From Longispora albida DSM 44784 (lineage in GTDB: Bacteria > Actinomycetota > Actinomycetes > Mycobacteriales > Micromonosporaceae), in NCBI RefSeq assembly GCF_000379825.1, contig NZ_KB903818.1, forward strand, positions 74,556 through 138,555: DNA of 64,000 nucleotides, given 5' to 3'. The notes below the pieces were generated by a model. The model worked only from the letters and a program-made list of their open reading frames with translations. It was not told where the DNA came from and searched no databases. A program made the translations under genes and the position numbers. Positions within the stretch are counted from its first letter, which is position 1. Every line of letters starts with the position of its first letter. Below are positions 17,949-26,904 of this stretch, in pieces.

Positions 17949-18093
17949 CCCAAACTCCTGTGTTTGAGCGGCCCTCTTGAGGCCGTCCCGACGATCCCGG
18001 CGGGGTGGTGCCGGGTACCAGCGACACTAGACCGCGCGAGGAAACCGGTGCCTTGCCGCCCGCTGGGTCCCACTCCATGCGACGATCGGGCGC

Positions 18094-18939
18094 GTGTCGT
18101 CTCCGTTTGCCTCCTTTCTCCGGGTGTACGAGCCGCTCGCGGCCTTCGACCGTGAACGTCAGCGCTACTGGCGCGGCTACGCGAAGTCCGGCCGGGCGGT
18201 CTCCCCGGTCGTGGGCGCCGCGCGGCAGCGGGCCCTGATCCTCGACGCGCTCGGTGCCGGCTGGTCCGGCCTGCCGGACGAGGACGAGGCGTACCTGATG
18301 TGGCGGGAGGAGCCGGAGCTCAGCCCGCCGCTGATCTGCCCGTGGAGCCTGCGGGTCCGGGTGGCGGAGGCCGCCCTCGAAGCCCGCGACGGGGTACCGC
18401 CGCAGCTCGCCGACGCCTTCGTCCCCCCGGCCCTCGCCGACGCCTCCGAGGCGGCTCTCGCTGGCTGGCGCGCGTCGATGACGAGCCCGGACGCCGGCGT
18501 ACCCCGGCTGCACGAGCAGGCGGTCATGTGGCTGGTACCGATCCGCTGGTTCGTGTTCTTCGACGGCTCCGAGCGTGAGCTGAACCTGGCTCCGGAGCGC
18601 TCGGTCCGGTTCCGTACCCCGATCTCGCTGGCCCGGCGGCGGGGCCACCGCGCGCTGAGCGTGCTCCGGAGGTCCCTTCCGGACGGTCCTGTCACGAGTG
18701 AGCTCGCGGAGACGGTCCGGTGGCTGGAGGAGTTCCACCCGGGTTCAGTGCTCGAACTGGACTATGGCGGCCTCGCCGGCCTGATGCCGGACGAGAAACT
18801 GATGGCAGACAAGTCGGCCGAACTGGCCGCGTCGGGCATCGCCGCGATGTCGGAAGGGGACCTCGACGGGGCCGGTTCCGCCTATGAGCAGCTGGTCGAG
18901 TTCTGGCGCGAGACACAACTGTTAGAGCGCTGTAACTAA
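18094..18939 (+). CDS. Conserved hypothetical protein upstream of bldC
   Basis: 281 residues, no recognised domain. It is Trp/Arg-rich with segments such as RERQRYWRGYAKSG and MWLVPIRWFVFFDG, and a C-terminal helix containing a possible TPR-like pair (GIAAMSEGDLDGAGSAYEQLVEFW). No signal peptide or TM helix. GTG start; a GACGAT hexamer 7 nt upstream could be a leaderless -10. It has a rare TTA codon (18922-18924) close to the end. Divergent from vdh. Confidence 0.7.
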   Translation: MSSPFASFLRVYEPLAAFDRERQRYWRGYAKSGRAVSPVVGAARQRALILDALGAGWSGLPDEDEAYLMWREEPELSPPLICPWSLRVRVAEAALEARDGVPPQLADAFVPPALADASEAALAGWRASMTSPDAGVPRLHEQAVMWLVPIRWFVFFDGSERELNLAPERSVRFRTPISLARRRGHRALSVLRRSLPDGPVTSELAETVRWLEEFHPGSVLELDYGGLAGLMPDEKLMADKSAELAASGIAAMSEGDLDGAGSAYEQLVEFWRETQLLERCN

Positions 18940-18968
18940 TTCGTGACCATCGAAGAGGGACATAGGCG

Positions 18969-19050
18969 GATAAATTACCCATTTATCGACCGTCCGGCCA
19001 GAGGGCTTCAACCGTTCGGGCCATGTCCGACATCGTGGACAGGCCGGACG
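18969..19050 (+). promoter_or_regulatory. AT-rich palindrome and nested hairpin upstream of bldC
   Basis: GATAAAT-N5-ATTTATC (18969-18987) is a perfect palindrome, conspicuous in 70% GC DNA. Next to it CGTCCGGCC (18991-18999) pairs with GGCCGGACG (19042-19050), enclosing a second hairpin TGTCC/GGACA (19024-19041). It could be an operator plus the terminator of the preceding gene. A TACGTT -10 candidate follows at 19082. Confidence 0.5.
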
Positions 19051-19113
19051 ATGGAACGGCGTTGGCCGGCGGGACCCCGGCTACGTTTGAGAGCACTTGT
19101 GGAGGAGTGACCG

Positions 19114-19323
19114 ATGGCATCTCGTACTCACGAGCCCGAGCCGCTGCTCACCCCGGCTGAGGTCGCGTCGATGTTCCGTGTCGACCCGAAGACCGTCACC
19201 CGGTGGGCCAAGGCCGGCAAGCTGAGCGCAATCCGCACGCTTGGCGGACACCGCCGTTACCGTGAGTCAGAGGTTCGGGCCCTGCTGCAGGGACAGATCC
19301 CTCAGCAGCGCCAGGGCGAGTAA
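19114..19323 (+). CDS. bldC: Developmental regulator BldC (MerR-like, DNA-binding domain only)
   Basis: 69 residues, essentially one winged HTH: LLTPAEVASMFRVDPKTVTRWAKAGKLSAIRTLGGHRRYRE in full family form (positions 11-51; key words TPAEVA, TRWAKAGKL and GGHRRYRE). BldC binds DNA as head-to-tail oligomers on direct repeats and holds back sporulation in Streptomyces. GGAGGAG ribosome site before the ATG. Monocistronic, followed by a strong terminator. Confidence 0.97.
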   Translation: MASRTHEPEPLLTPAEVASMFRVDPKTVTRWAKAGKLSAIRTLGGHRRYRESEVRALLQGQIPQQRQGE

Positions 19324-19330
19324 GGCGTCC

Positions 19331-19404
19331 GTGCTCCAGACCCCCTAATCCCTGGAGCACGAGCAAGGGCGTGGCCGTAGCCTGTTTACGGTCCCGCCCT
19401 TTTT
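19331..19404 (+). terminator. bldC terminators
   Basis: First hairpin GTGCTCCAG/CTGGAGCAC (19331-19339 with 19352-19360). The second is a two-part stem 19366-19371 with 19395-19400 plus 19375-19379 with 19387-19391, ending in TTTTT. Confidence 0.88.
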
Positions 19405-19480
19405 GCTGTCCGCACCCAAGTTCTCCCGCTCGCAGCAGAACCCGTCGTCATCCACCCCCTGATTGGCTTGATTGGCAGTC

Positions 19481-21163
19481 ATGACTGAGCAGAACGTGCC
19501 CTCCTCGTACCCTCCAGCTCAGCCCGCCGCCCCATACCCGGCCCCGCCCGCGCCTGAGCACCCGGCCCAGCAGGCTCAGCCTGCCCAGCCCGCCCCGCAG
19601 GCCTACCCGGCCCAGCCTGCCCCGCCGCCCGCCTACCCGGCGGCACCGGCCCAGCAGCTTCCGCCGGCCGGCTACGCGGCCCCGCAGCCCGGGTATCCAG
19701 CGACGCAGGCTCAGCAGCTCCAGCAGGCTCCGCAGCCCGGGTACGGGATGAACTACCCCGCGCCCCCGCTCGGCCCCCTGCACGGCCCGTGGGGCCCGCC
19801 ACCGCCGCCTAAGCCGAGCCGGGCACCGCTGGTGCTGTCGATCCTCGCCCTCGTCCTCGCCGTGCTGTGCGCCGGCGGTGGCGTGGCGCTCACCGGCGTC
19901 AAGATCTCCGAAGACAACAAGGCGCTGCCGGACTCCGCGCTGTACCTGGCAGGCGTCGACCCGAAGGCCAGGGACGCCGCTGTCACGGAGCTGCTGAACC
20001 GGCGGTCGAAGGCCGTGCTGGACAAGAACAAGGACGCCTTCCTCGCCGACGTCGACGCCTCGCAGCCGGAGCTGGTGAAGAAGCAGACCAGCCAGTTCGA
20101 GAACCTGACGAAGCTGCCGTTCGACTCGTTCACGTACACGCTGGAGAAGGCGCGTTACGACCTGGTCAAGCAGAAGGACCTGACGGCCAGGTACCGCAGG
20201 ATCGTCGTGGTGCCCGGCGTGAGCACCAAGTTCAGGATCAAGGGCATGAACGAGGAGCTGGAGACGGCGACCCCGTACGCGCCGATCTTCGGCCGGACGG
20301 CCGCGGGCAAGTGGGTGCTGGCCGGCGAGGCCGTCAACGACGACGTGGACGCGACCATTCCGTTCGGCATCGGTACCCAGCCGTGGCAGGGTGACCCGAT
20401 CGCGGTCCGGACCAGCGAGAACGCCGTGCTCGTCTACTCGCCCGGCGACGAGGCGAAGTCCGGCGAGTGGATCGGGATGCTCGAGGACTCGATCCGCGAG
20501 GTGAAGAAGGTCCGCCCGGACAAGTGGAACGGCAAGGTCTACGCGATCGCCGTCCGGGACGCGAAGCTCTTCAACGAGTACAAGGGCGTGGATCCGGCGA
20601 AGGCCGTCGCGTTCGCGACCACCCGCTGGGACCGGGTCTCCGGCTGGTCGTCGGCCCCGAAGGACACCAAGCGGGCCGGCTCGCTGTTCATGATGAACCC
20701 GCGCCAGCTCGACCGGGACTCCGACGACACCAAGCGGACCTTCGTCCACGAGATCGCGCACATCGCGATGGACCCGTTCGACCACGAGGGCGAGGCCCCG
20801 CGCTGGCTGATCGAGGGCTTCGCCGAGTGGGTGGAGTACGGCGCGAAGGTCGACGTGCGGTACAAGAAGTCCTTCGTGGACAAGTACCTGCGCGGCAAGG
20901 ACCTGTCGAAGCTGCCGGACAGCGCGACGTTCTACAGGGACGAGGGCGAGAACTACGCCCTGGGCGCAGCGGCCGTCGAGCTGATCGCCGAGACGTACGG
21001 CAAGCAGAAGCTGCTGGCCTTCTACGAGTGGTTCGGCACGAACAAGACCGAGGACGACAAGCCGGAGACGCAGGAGAAGGCCTTCAAGGAGGTACTCGGC
21101 ACGACGATGGCCGACTTCACCGTCAAGTGGCGCAAGGCCATCCTCGACGAGGCCATCCCGTAA
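19481..21163 (+). CDS. Membrane-anchored HExxH metallopeptidase (peptidase MA-like) with Pro/Ala/Gln N-terminal tail
   Basis: 560 residues, inferred type II topology. A cytoplasmic tail of about 110 residues is made of Pro, Ala, Gln and Tyr, then comes one TM helix (about 114-136) and a large extracellular domain. The zinc motif is His423-Glu-Ile-Ala-His427 with a downstream glutamate at 445 or 449 (EGFAEWVEYG), the gluzincin arrangement. The ATG at 19481 is preferred over TTG 19472. Monocistronic with a terminator. The substrate is unknown; the tail type resembles that of the surface protein at 10461-11912. Confidence 0.85.
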   Translation: MTEQNVPSSYPPAQPAAPYPAPPAPEHPAQQAQPAQPAPQAYPAQPAPPPAYPAAPAQQLPPAGYAAPQPGYPATQAQQLQQAPQPGYGMNYPAPPLGPLHGPWGPPPPPKPSRAPLVLSILALVLAVLCAGGGVALTGVKISEDNKALPDSALYLAGVDPKARDAAVTELLNRRSKAVLDKNKDAFLADVDASQPELVKKQTSQFENLTKLPFDSFTYTLEKARYDLVKQKDLTARYRRIVVVPGVSTKFRIKGMNEELETATPYAPIFGRTAAGKWVLAGEAVNDDVDATIPFGIGTQPWQGDPIAVRTSENAVLVYSPGDEAKSGEWIGMLEDSIREVKKVRPDKWNGKVYAIAVRDAKLFNEYKGVDPAKAVAFATTRWDRVSGWSSAPKDTKRAGSLFMMNPRQLDRDSDDTKRTFVHEIAHIAMDPFDHEGEAPRWLIEGFAEWVEYGAKVDVRYKKSFVDKYLRGKDLSKLPDSATFYRDEGENYALGAAAVELIAETYGKQKLLAFYEWFGTNKTEDDKPETQEKAFKEVLGTTMADFTVKWRKAILDEAIP

Positions 21164-21177
21164 CAGTCAGCAGGAGC

Positions 21178-21213
21178 AAAGCCGCTCGGGGAGATTCCCC
21201 GGGCGGCTTTTTC
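21178..21213 (+). terminator. Terminator after the metallopeptidase gene
   Basis: 14-bp stem 21178-21191 with 21197-21210 (one G-T pair), followed by T residues. It also overlaps the end of the convergent TetR gene. Confidence 0.8.
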
Positions 21214-21829
21214 ATGTACTGAGCATGCCGGCGAGGCCGGCCGTCAGGCGGTCGTAGCCCTCGCGGCACAGTTCGTCGAGCCCGGGCCCGTCCTGGTTGG
21301 CGTGCCACGCGCACACGGCCGCCTGGGCCGACCCGATCGCCGCCGTCGCGAGCAGGCGCGGGAAGAAGTCGTTGGGCCCCTGCCCGCTGTGCTTGGCCGC
21401 GTACTCGGCCACGATGTCGGTCAGCTCGGTGAACACCGCGTAGTACGAGACGAGCAGGCTGGGCTGTTCCTGCATGAGGTCGAGCCGGACGCTGATCTGC
21501 CGGGTCTGCTCCGGCTCGGAGAAGGTCAGCGCCTCCAGCGCGTTGCGTACCGCCTCGATGGCCGGCTCGGTGGCTGGCCGGGCCTCGAAGGCCTCCCGGA
21601 GCCTGCCTCCGACGTTGTGCGCGACGTCGCCGAAGAGCACGTGCTGCTTCGAGGAGAAGTACCGGAAAAAGGTCCTGAGCGCGACGTCGGCGGCTGCCGC
21701 GATGTCCTCGACCGTGGTCTGCTCGTAGCCCTGCTCGGCGAAGAGCCGCAGCGCGGCGGCCTCGAGTGCCGCCCGGGTCTCCTGCTTCTTGCGTTCCCGC
21801 CGCCCCACCGGAACTGCCACCGTCGTCAT
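21212..21829 (-). CDS. TetR-family repressor
   Basis: 205 residues. The N-terminal HTH is typical: RAALEAAALRLFAEQGYEQTTVEDIAAAADVALRTFFRYF (core TTVEDIAAAADV and FFRYFSSK). The C-terminal ligand domain is not assignable. ATG 21829 is chosen over GTG 21835. Divergent from the MMPL transporter with repeated GTCATGTGGCAC between them, so it most likely represses that gene and itself. Confidence 0.92.
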   Translation of the reverse strand: MTTVAVPVGRRERKKQETRAALEAAALRLFAEQGYEQTTVEDIAAAADVALRTFFRYFSSKQHVLFGDVAHNVGGRLREAFEARPATEPAIEAVRNALEALTFSEPEQTRQISVRLDLMQEQPSLLVSYYAVFTELTDIVAEYAAKHSGQGPNDFFPRLLATAAIGSAQAAVCAWHANQDGPGLDELCREGYDRLTAGLAGMLST

Positions 21830-21850
21830 GCTCACATTCTGTCACGGCCG

Positions 21851-21879
21851 GTCATGTGGCACCATGTGTCATGTGGCAC
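21851..21879. promoter_or_regulatory. Candidate TetR operator (direct repeats)
   Basis: GTCATGTGGCAC occurs at 21851-21862 and at 21868-21879, with a further GTGTCAC at 21883-21889, in the 91-bp gap between tetR-like and MMPL genes. Confidence 0.55.
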
Positions 21880-21920
21880 GGCGTGTCACTTCACTGGGAT
21901 TCCGGAGTGAGGAGACGAGG

Positions 21921-24035
21921 ATGTTCGCAGCGATCGGGCGCGGGGTGACCCGCAGGCCATGGCTGGTGATCGCCGGCTGGCTGCTGGCCGCCCTGGCGAT
22001 CATGGCCGCGGCCCCGAGCCTGAAGTCCGTGACCAACTCGGACCAGAGCGCGTTCCTGCCCTCGACCACCGAGTCGGCGAAGGCCACCGAGGTCGCGCGG
22101 GCCGCCGGGTTCACGAAGGGCGCCACCGCCGTGATCCACCTCCAGCGGGCCGACGGCGGCACGCTGACGCCAGCGGACCTCGGCCAGGTCGGCCAGCTGG
22201 CCCAGAAGCTCAACCAGGACAAGCCCGACGCCGTCGTCGGCGCACTCTTCGACCCGAAGCAGCTCGTCGCGCCGAACGGCAAGGGCGCGCTGATCGCGGT
22301 GCAGTTCGAGGGCGCGGCGCGCGAACCCCGGGTACACGATGCTGTGGACAAGATCCGCTCCCAGCTGGACGTGCCGGGCCTGAAAGCCGGCATGACCGGC
22401 GAGGCGGCCATCGACGTGGACAACACGAAGGCGATGGCGGACGCCGAGAAGATCGTCACGATCGCCACCCTGGGCCTGATCGTGGTGCTGCTCCTGCTGA
22501 TCTTCCGCAGCCCGATCGCCGCCGTCCTGCCGCTGGTCTCCGTCGGCCTGGTCTACGGCATCTCGCAGGCGCTCGTCGCGATCTCAGCGAAGCTGTTCAG
22601 CTTCGAGATCGGCACTGAGGTGCAGACTCTGCTCACTGTTGTGCTGTTCGGCATCGGCACCGACTACATCCTGTTCCTCCTTTTCCGGTACCGGGAGAGG
22701 CTCCGCGCCGGTGACTCCCCACGTGAGGCGATCGTCGCGGCGGTCGACCGGGTCGGCGAGGCGATCTCTTCGGCGGCTCTCGCGGTGATCGCGGCGTTCG
22801 GCGCGCTCGTCCTGGCCCTGCTCGGCTTCTTCACCACGCTCGGCCCGGCGCTGGCGATCGGCGTGTTCGTGATGCTGCTGGCCGCGCTGACCCTGGTGCC
22901 CGCGATCATCTCCGTCCTCGGGCCGCGCATCTTCTGGCCGGTGAGGACCGAGCCGGACACCGCCGGGCACCCCGCCTTCGCCCGGCTCGGCCGGTTCGTC
23001 GCCCGCCGTCCGCTGGCCGCCGTGCTCGGATCGCTGGCCTTCCTCATCGGACTGTCGGCCGGGGTCTTCGGGTACCAGGCCACCTACGACCCGCTCGCCC
23101 AGCTGCCGGCCAAGATGGAGGCCACGACGGCGTTCAAGGACCTCGGGAAGAACTTCCCGGCCGGCGTCATGAGCCCCAGCCAGGCGTACCTGAAGTCGGA
23201 CACCCCGCTCACCCCCGAGCAGGTCCAGGCGTTCGCGCTCAGGGTCGGCGGGCACCCGGCCGTCGCCACGCCGATGCAGCCGCAGCTCTCGGCGGACGGG
23301 AAGGTGGCTCAGGTACCGCTGATCCTCAAGGAGGCCCCGTACTCGGCGAAGGCACTCGACGCCGTCGAGGGGTTGCGCGACGCGGCCCACGAGGCGGCCC
23401 CGGCGGGCACGACGGCGTACCTGGGCGGCATGACCAGCGGCTTCGCCGACATCCGTGACATCACCAACCGGGACCTCAGCGTGATCTTCCCGGTCGCAGG
23501 GCTGCTGTTCCTGCTGATCCTCGGCGGGCTGCTCCGCGCGGCCGTCGCCCCGCTGTACCTGGTCGGCATGGTGGTGCTCGGCTTCGCGGCCACCCTCGGC
23601 GCCGCGGTGTTCCTGTTCCAGGGCGCGCTCGGCAACGCTGGCCTGATGTTCATGCTGCCGATCATCATGTACCTCTTCGTGACGGCGATCGGCACCGACT
23701 ACAACATCCTGATCACCGCCCGGATCCGTGAGGAACTGCGCGAGGGCCGGGACGCCCGCGAGGCCGCCGAGCTGGCCGTCGAGCACGCCGGCCCGTCGAT
23801 CGCGGCTGCGGCGGTGATCCTCGCCGGTACCTTCGGCTCGCTGCTCATCTCCGGCGTGTCCTTCTTCGCGCAGATGGGCTTCGCGGTGACGCTCGGGATC
23901 GCGCTGGTCGCGTTCGTGGTGTCCCTCGTCCTGGTACCGGCGGCCACGGTGCTGCTGTCCCGCTCGTCCTGGTGGCCGGGTCTGCGGCAGGCGAAGTCCC
24001 CGGCTCCGTCCACCCAGGAATCCGTCACCGTCTGA
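21921..24035 (+). CDS. MMPL-family (RND-type) transporter
   Basis: 704-residue membrane protein built as two halves, each with one TM helix, a large periplasm-facing loop and five more TM helices. The helix after the first loop carries the GTDYILFLLFRYRE signature and the second half repeats it as GTDYNILITARIREE, the proton-relay motif of MMPL proteins. The family exports lipids and other hydrophobic molecules. ATG 21921 follows GAGGAGACGAGG; in-frame upstream codons cross the operator. Partner of the divergent TetR gene. Confidence 0.94.
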   Translation: MFAAIGRGVTRRPWLVIAGWLLAALAIMAAAPSLKSVTNSDQSAFLPSTTESAKATEVARAAGFTKGATAVIHLQRADGGTLTPADLGQVGQLAQKLNQDKPDAVVGALFDPKQLVAPNGKGALIAVQFEGAAREPRVHDAVDKIRSQLDVPGLKAGMTGEAAIDVDNTKAMADAEKIVTIATLGLIVVLLLLIFRSPIAAVLPLVSVGLVYGISQALVAISAKLFSFEIGTEVQTLLTVVLFGIGTDYILFLLFRYRERLRAGDSPREAIVAAVDRVGEAISSAALAVIAAFGALVLALLGFFTTLGPALAIGVFVMLLAALTLVPAIISVLGPRIFWPVRTEPDTAGHPAFARLGRFVARRPLAAVLGSLAFLIGLSAGVFGYQATYDPLAQLPAKMEATTAFKDLGKNFPAGVMSPSQAYLKSDTPLTPEQVQAFALRVGGHPAVATPMQPQLSADGKVAQVPLILKEAPYSAKALDAVEGLRDAAHEAAPAGTTAYLGGMTSGFADIRDITNRDLSVIFPVAGLLFLLILGGLLRAAVAPLYLVGMVVLGFAATLGAAVFLFQGALGNAGLMFMLPIIMYLFVTAIGTDYNILITARIREELREGRDAREAAELAVEHAGPSIAAAAVILAGTFGSLLISGVSFFAQMGFAVTLGIALVAFVVSLVLVPAATVLLSRSSWWPGLRQAKSPAPSTQESVTV

Positions 24036-24042
24036 CCGGATC

Positions 24043-24079
24043 GGGACCCGCGTCCACATGACGCGGGTCCCAATTTTTT
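24043..24079 (+). terminator. Rho-independent terminator after MMPL gene
   Basis: Perfect 11-bp stem (24043-24053 with 24061-24071), 7-nt loop, then AATTTTTT. Confidence 0.95.
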
Positions 24080-24163
24080 CCTCACGCAACGTTCCCACCC
24101 CAGCCGCCGTGACCGGGGTAAGCTCACCGACAGCGACAGCTTCGCTACCGGTGGGGGAGGCCG

Positions 24164-24685
24164 ATGCGAGCAAACCTGCTGGGGACGCTCGCTGTCCTCC
24201 TGGTGCTCCTGGTGATGGTCGTCGGCCTGCCGGTCCTCAACCAGGCCATCCCGGCCGAGCGCCCGGTCGCTGTCGGCGCGGCGATCGACATCGGCCACGG
24301 CGTGCGGCTCGTCCCGCCACCGGGCGCCGCGATGGACACCACCCGTACGCTGCCGAAACAGGGCGTCCTCTTCCTCGTCCTCCACGGCCTGGACTTCAGG
24401 GCCGAGGTCAAGGCGACGTCGCAGTCCCTGGAGGACTCGGCCCGCAGGCTGCGCGGCCGGATCCAGGGCCAGCGCGGGGTGCAGCTGGCTGGCGATCCCC
24501 GCGAGGTCGTGACGGCCTCCGGCGTCCCCGGCCTGCGTGGCGCCTTCTCCGCGACCGGCGGGGACGGCCTCTACGCCGTGTACCAGCGAGACAATCTGGC
24601 CGTGCAGATCACCGTGAGTGGCGCGTCCCTCCCGGACCAGGTGACCGCCGTGGAGACGAGCATGGCGGGGATGGTGTTCCCGTGA
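24164..24685 (+). CDS. Membrane-anchored hypothetical protein in PrsW operon
   Basis: 173 residues. One N-terminal TM or uncleaved signal helix (about 5-25) precedes a soluble extracytoplasmic domain with no recognised family. Strong GGGGGAGG ribosome site before the ATG. It lies 16 nt upstream of the PrsW-type protease gene, so the two are probably co-transcribed. A role as substrate or partner of that protease is only a positional guess. Confidence 0.75.
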   Translation: MRANLLGTLAVLLVLLVMVVGLPVLNQAIPAERPVAVGAAIDIGHGVRLVPPPGAAMDTTRTLPKQGVLFLVLHGLDFRAEVKATSQSLEDSARRLRGRIQGQRGVQLAGDPREVVTASGVPGLRGAFSATGGDGLYAVYQRDNLAVQITVSGASLPDQVTAVETSMAGMVFP

Positions 24686-24701
24686 CCCGGCAGGTGAAGG
24701 C

Positions 24702-26033
24702 ATGACCGCAGCCGTCCGGCCGATGCCGAGCGGCCAGCGCCGCGTCACCTGGCGCACCCCGGCCCTCTGGCTCACCATCGCGGCCCTCACCTACGGGCTG
24801 TGGAAGGTCACCAGCGTCGTCTACCCGGCCTTCGTGACCTACCCGCACGCCGCCTGGCTGGCGATCGTCCTCTTCGGGCTGTACGCGGTCCCCTTCGTTC
24901 TCCTCTTCGCAGGCCTCGACTATCTCGAACGCGAGCCGATCAGCCTGACGGCGACCGCGATGGCCTGGGGCGGGCTCGCGGCGACAGCGGTGTCAGCCGT
25001 CAGCGGCAAGGCGCTCAAGGACATCGTCGCCAAGCTCATCTCGCCGGAGTTCTCCGACGTCTGGTCCAAGGCGATCGTCGCGCCCACCGTCGAGGAGCCA
25101 GCCAAGCTCCTCGGCATCATCGTGATCGTGCTGCTGGCGAAAGGCCAGGTCAACAGCGTGCTCGACGGGGTGGTCTACGGGGCGTTCGCCGGCATCGGCT
25201 TCCAGCTCGTCGAGAATTTCCTGTACGCGATGCGCGCGGTGGCCGTGGCAGGCAACGGAGACTCCCTCCCGCCCGTCATCGCCACCTTCGTCGTCCGCGG
25301 GTTCCTCAGCGGGCTGTGGAGTCACACGATGTTCACGGCGCTCGCCGGGGCAGGCATCGGGTACGCGCTGGTGGCCGTCAGCAGGCCCTGGTGGCGCCGG
25401 ATCGGCATCGCGCTGCTCGCCTTCGCCGGAGCCTGGCTGCTGCACTTCGTGTGGAACTCCCCGCTCCTGATCAACGGCTTCGGTACCGGGCTCCTCGGCG
25501 TCGTCGCCGTCCTCATCGTCAAGGGCCTGCCCGGCCTGCTGCTCGTCGCCGCGATGGTCAACACGGCCCGGCGCAGCGAGGCCGCCTACTACTCGGCGAC
25601 CCTGGCCGGCCTCGACGACCCGGGCCTGTGCACGACCGGCGAGATCCGTACCCTCTGCCACGCCCGCAGCCGTGCCGCCGCCCGCCGGCACGCCAAGGCC
25701 CGGGGCGGCTTCAAGGCGGCGATCCTGGTCCGCAGGCTCCAGTACGCCCAGGCCCGGCTGGCCGTCGCGCTCAGCAGGGCTGCTGGCTCGCCGGCCGGGA
25801 CGGTGTACGACCACTTGTCCGCCCGGTTCCGTGACCCGGCGATCGCGGTGGAACGCCGCGAACAGGAGGTCCGTACCCTGCGCGGCAAGCTGCTCGGCCT
25901 CGGCATCTCCGACGCGGCGGCCCCCGTGCACCACAAGGGCGTGCACTGGACCCGGCTGGCGCTGACCACTGTCCTCGTCATCGCGGGTTCCGTGCTGCTC
26001 GCCGTCATCATCCGCCGCCTGGGCGGCAGCTGA
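24702..26033 (+). CDS. PrsW-family intramembrane metalloprotease
   Basis: 443 residues with about eight or nine TM helices and a basic cytoplasmic C-terminal region. The family active-site motifs are present: Glu131-Glu132-Pro-Ala-Lys, the second motif GIGFQLVEN with Glu171-Asn172, and His208 in SHTMFT. PrsW in Bacillus cleaves the anti-sigma factor RsiW; the target here is unknown. The C-terminal extension (about 270-420, Arg/Ala-rich helices) and a final TM helix are additions to the core. Confidence 0.9.
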   Translation: MTAAVRPMPSGQRRVTWRTPALWLTIAALTYGLWKVTSVVYPAFVTYPHAAWLAIVLFGLYAVPFVLLFAGLDYLEREPISLTATAMAWGGLAATAVSAVSGKALKDIVAKLISPEFSDVWSKAIVAPTVEEPAKLLGIIVIVLLAKGQVNSVLDGVVYGAFAGIGFQLVENFLYAMRAVAVAGNGDSLPPVIATFVVRGFLSGLWSHTMFTALAGAGIGYALVAVSRPWWRRIGIALLAFAGAWLLHFVWNSPLLINGFGTGLLGVVAVLIVKGLPGLLLVAAMVNTARRSEAAYYSATLAGLDDPGLCTTGEIRTLCHARSRAAARRHAKARGGFKAAILVRRLQYAQARLAVALSRAAGSPAGTVYDHLSARFRDPAIAVERREQEVRTLRGKLLGLGISDAAAPVHHKGVHWTRLALTTVLVIAGSVLLAVIIRRLGGS

Positions 26034-26055
26034 CACTCTGCCCTAGTCTGGGGCC

Positions 26056-26904
26056 ATGCTGGAACGCTTCGTGGTGATCGGGGCCGGGACGATGGGCGCG
26101 GGCATCGCGTACGTCGCCGCGGGCGCCGGGTACGTCGTCGACCTCGTCGAGCTGGACGCCGAGCGCGGCCGGGCCGCACTGGCCGGCCTGCACGCGCTCT
26201 GGGACAAGGCGGTGGCCCGTGGCAAGCTCGACGCCGCCCAGGCCGCCAGCGCCAAGGACCGGCTGACCCTGCGCGGCTCGCTGCGGGAGGTGTCGCCGGA
26301 GCCGGACGTGCTCGTCGAAGCGGTACCAGAAAAGCTCGAACTGAAGCGGCAGGTCCTGGAGGCCGCGGCGGCCCTGCGCCCCCGCCTGCTGGCCAGCAAC
26401 ACCTCCTCGATCGCGATCGGCAGCCTCGCTGCGAACCTCCCGGAGCCGGCCTCCTTCCTCGGCCTGCACTTCTTCAACCCGGTGTTCGCGATGCCGCTGC
26501 TGGAGATCGTGGTCGGCGACCAGACCTCCGACGAGGCGCGGGCCCACGCGCTCGACGTCGCCGGCCGGCTCGGCAAGGACCCGGTCGTGGTCCGGGACAT
26601 GCCCGGCTTCGCGACCTCCCGCCTCGGCGTGATGCTCGGCCTGGAAGCGATCCGGATGCTGGAGGACGGCGTCGCCTCCGCCGCCGACATCGACAAGGCC
26701 ATGAAGCTCGGCTACAAGCACCCGATGGGCCCGCTCGAACTGACCGACGTCGTCGGCCTCGACGTGCGCCTCGACATCGCCCGCACCCTCCAGGCCGCGT
26801 ACGGCGACCGGTTCGCCCCGCCGGAGCTGCTGGTGAAGATGGTCGCGGAGGGCAGGCTCGGCAAGAAGACCGGCGAAGGGTTCCACACGTGGCCAGCCTC
26901 CTGA
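26056..26904 (+). CDS. 3-hydroxybutyryl/3-hydroxyacyl-CoA dehydrogenase
   Basis: NAD(P)-dependent oxidoreductase of beta-oxidation, 282 residues. The Rossmann loop GAGTMGAG is at the N-terminus, catalytic His138 sits in LHFFNPV, and DMPGFATSRLGVMLG and KLGYKHPMGPLELTD mark the C-terminal domain. A TAGTCT -10 lies 6 nt before the ATG, a leaderless arrangement. It overlaps the enoyl-CoA hydratase gene by 16 nt; the thioesterase gene follows. Together they form a small acyl-CoA degradation operon. Confidence 0.94.
   Translation: MLERFVVIGAGTMGAGIAYVAAGAGYVVDLVELDAERGRAALAGLHALWDKAVARGKLDAAQAASAKDRLTLRGSLREVSPEPDVLVEAVPEKLELKRQVLEAAAALRPRLLASNTSSIAIGSLAANLPEPASFLGLHFFNPVFAMPLLEIVVGDQTSDEARAHALDVAGRLGKDPVVVRDMPGFATSRLGVMLGLEAIRMLEDGVASAADIDKAMKLGYKHPMGPLELTDVVGLDVRLDIARTLQAAYGDRFAPPELLVKMVAEGRLGKKTGEGFHTWPAS

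Noticed and set aside
15828..18155. Plus-strand open frame of 775 codons
   Set aside because: Runs across argA, DUF3073 and valine dehydrogenase in antisense; no protein-like segment.
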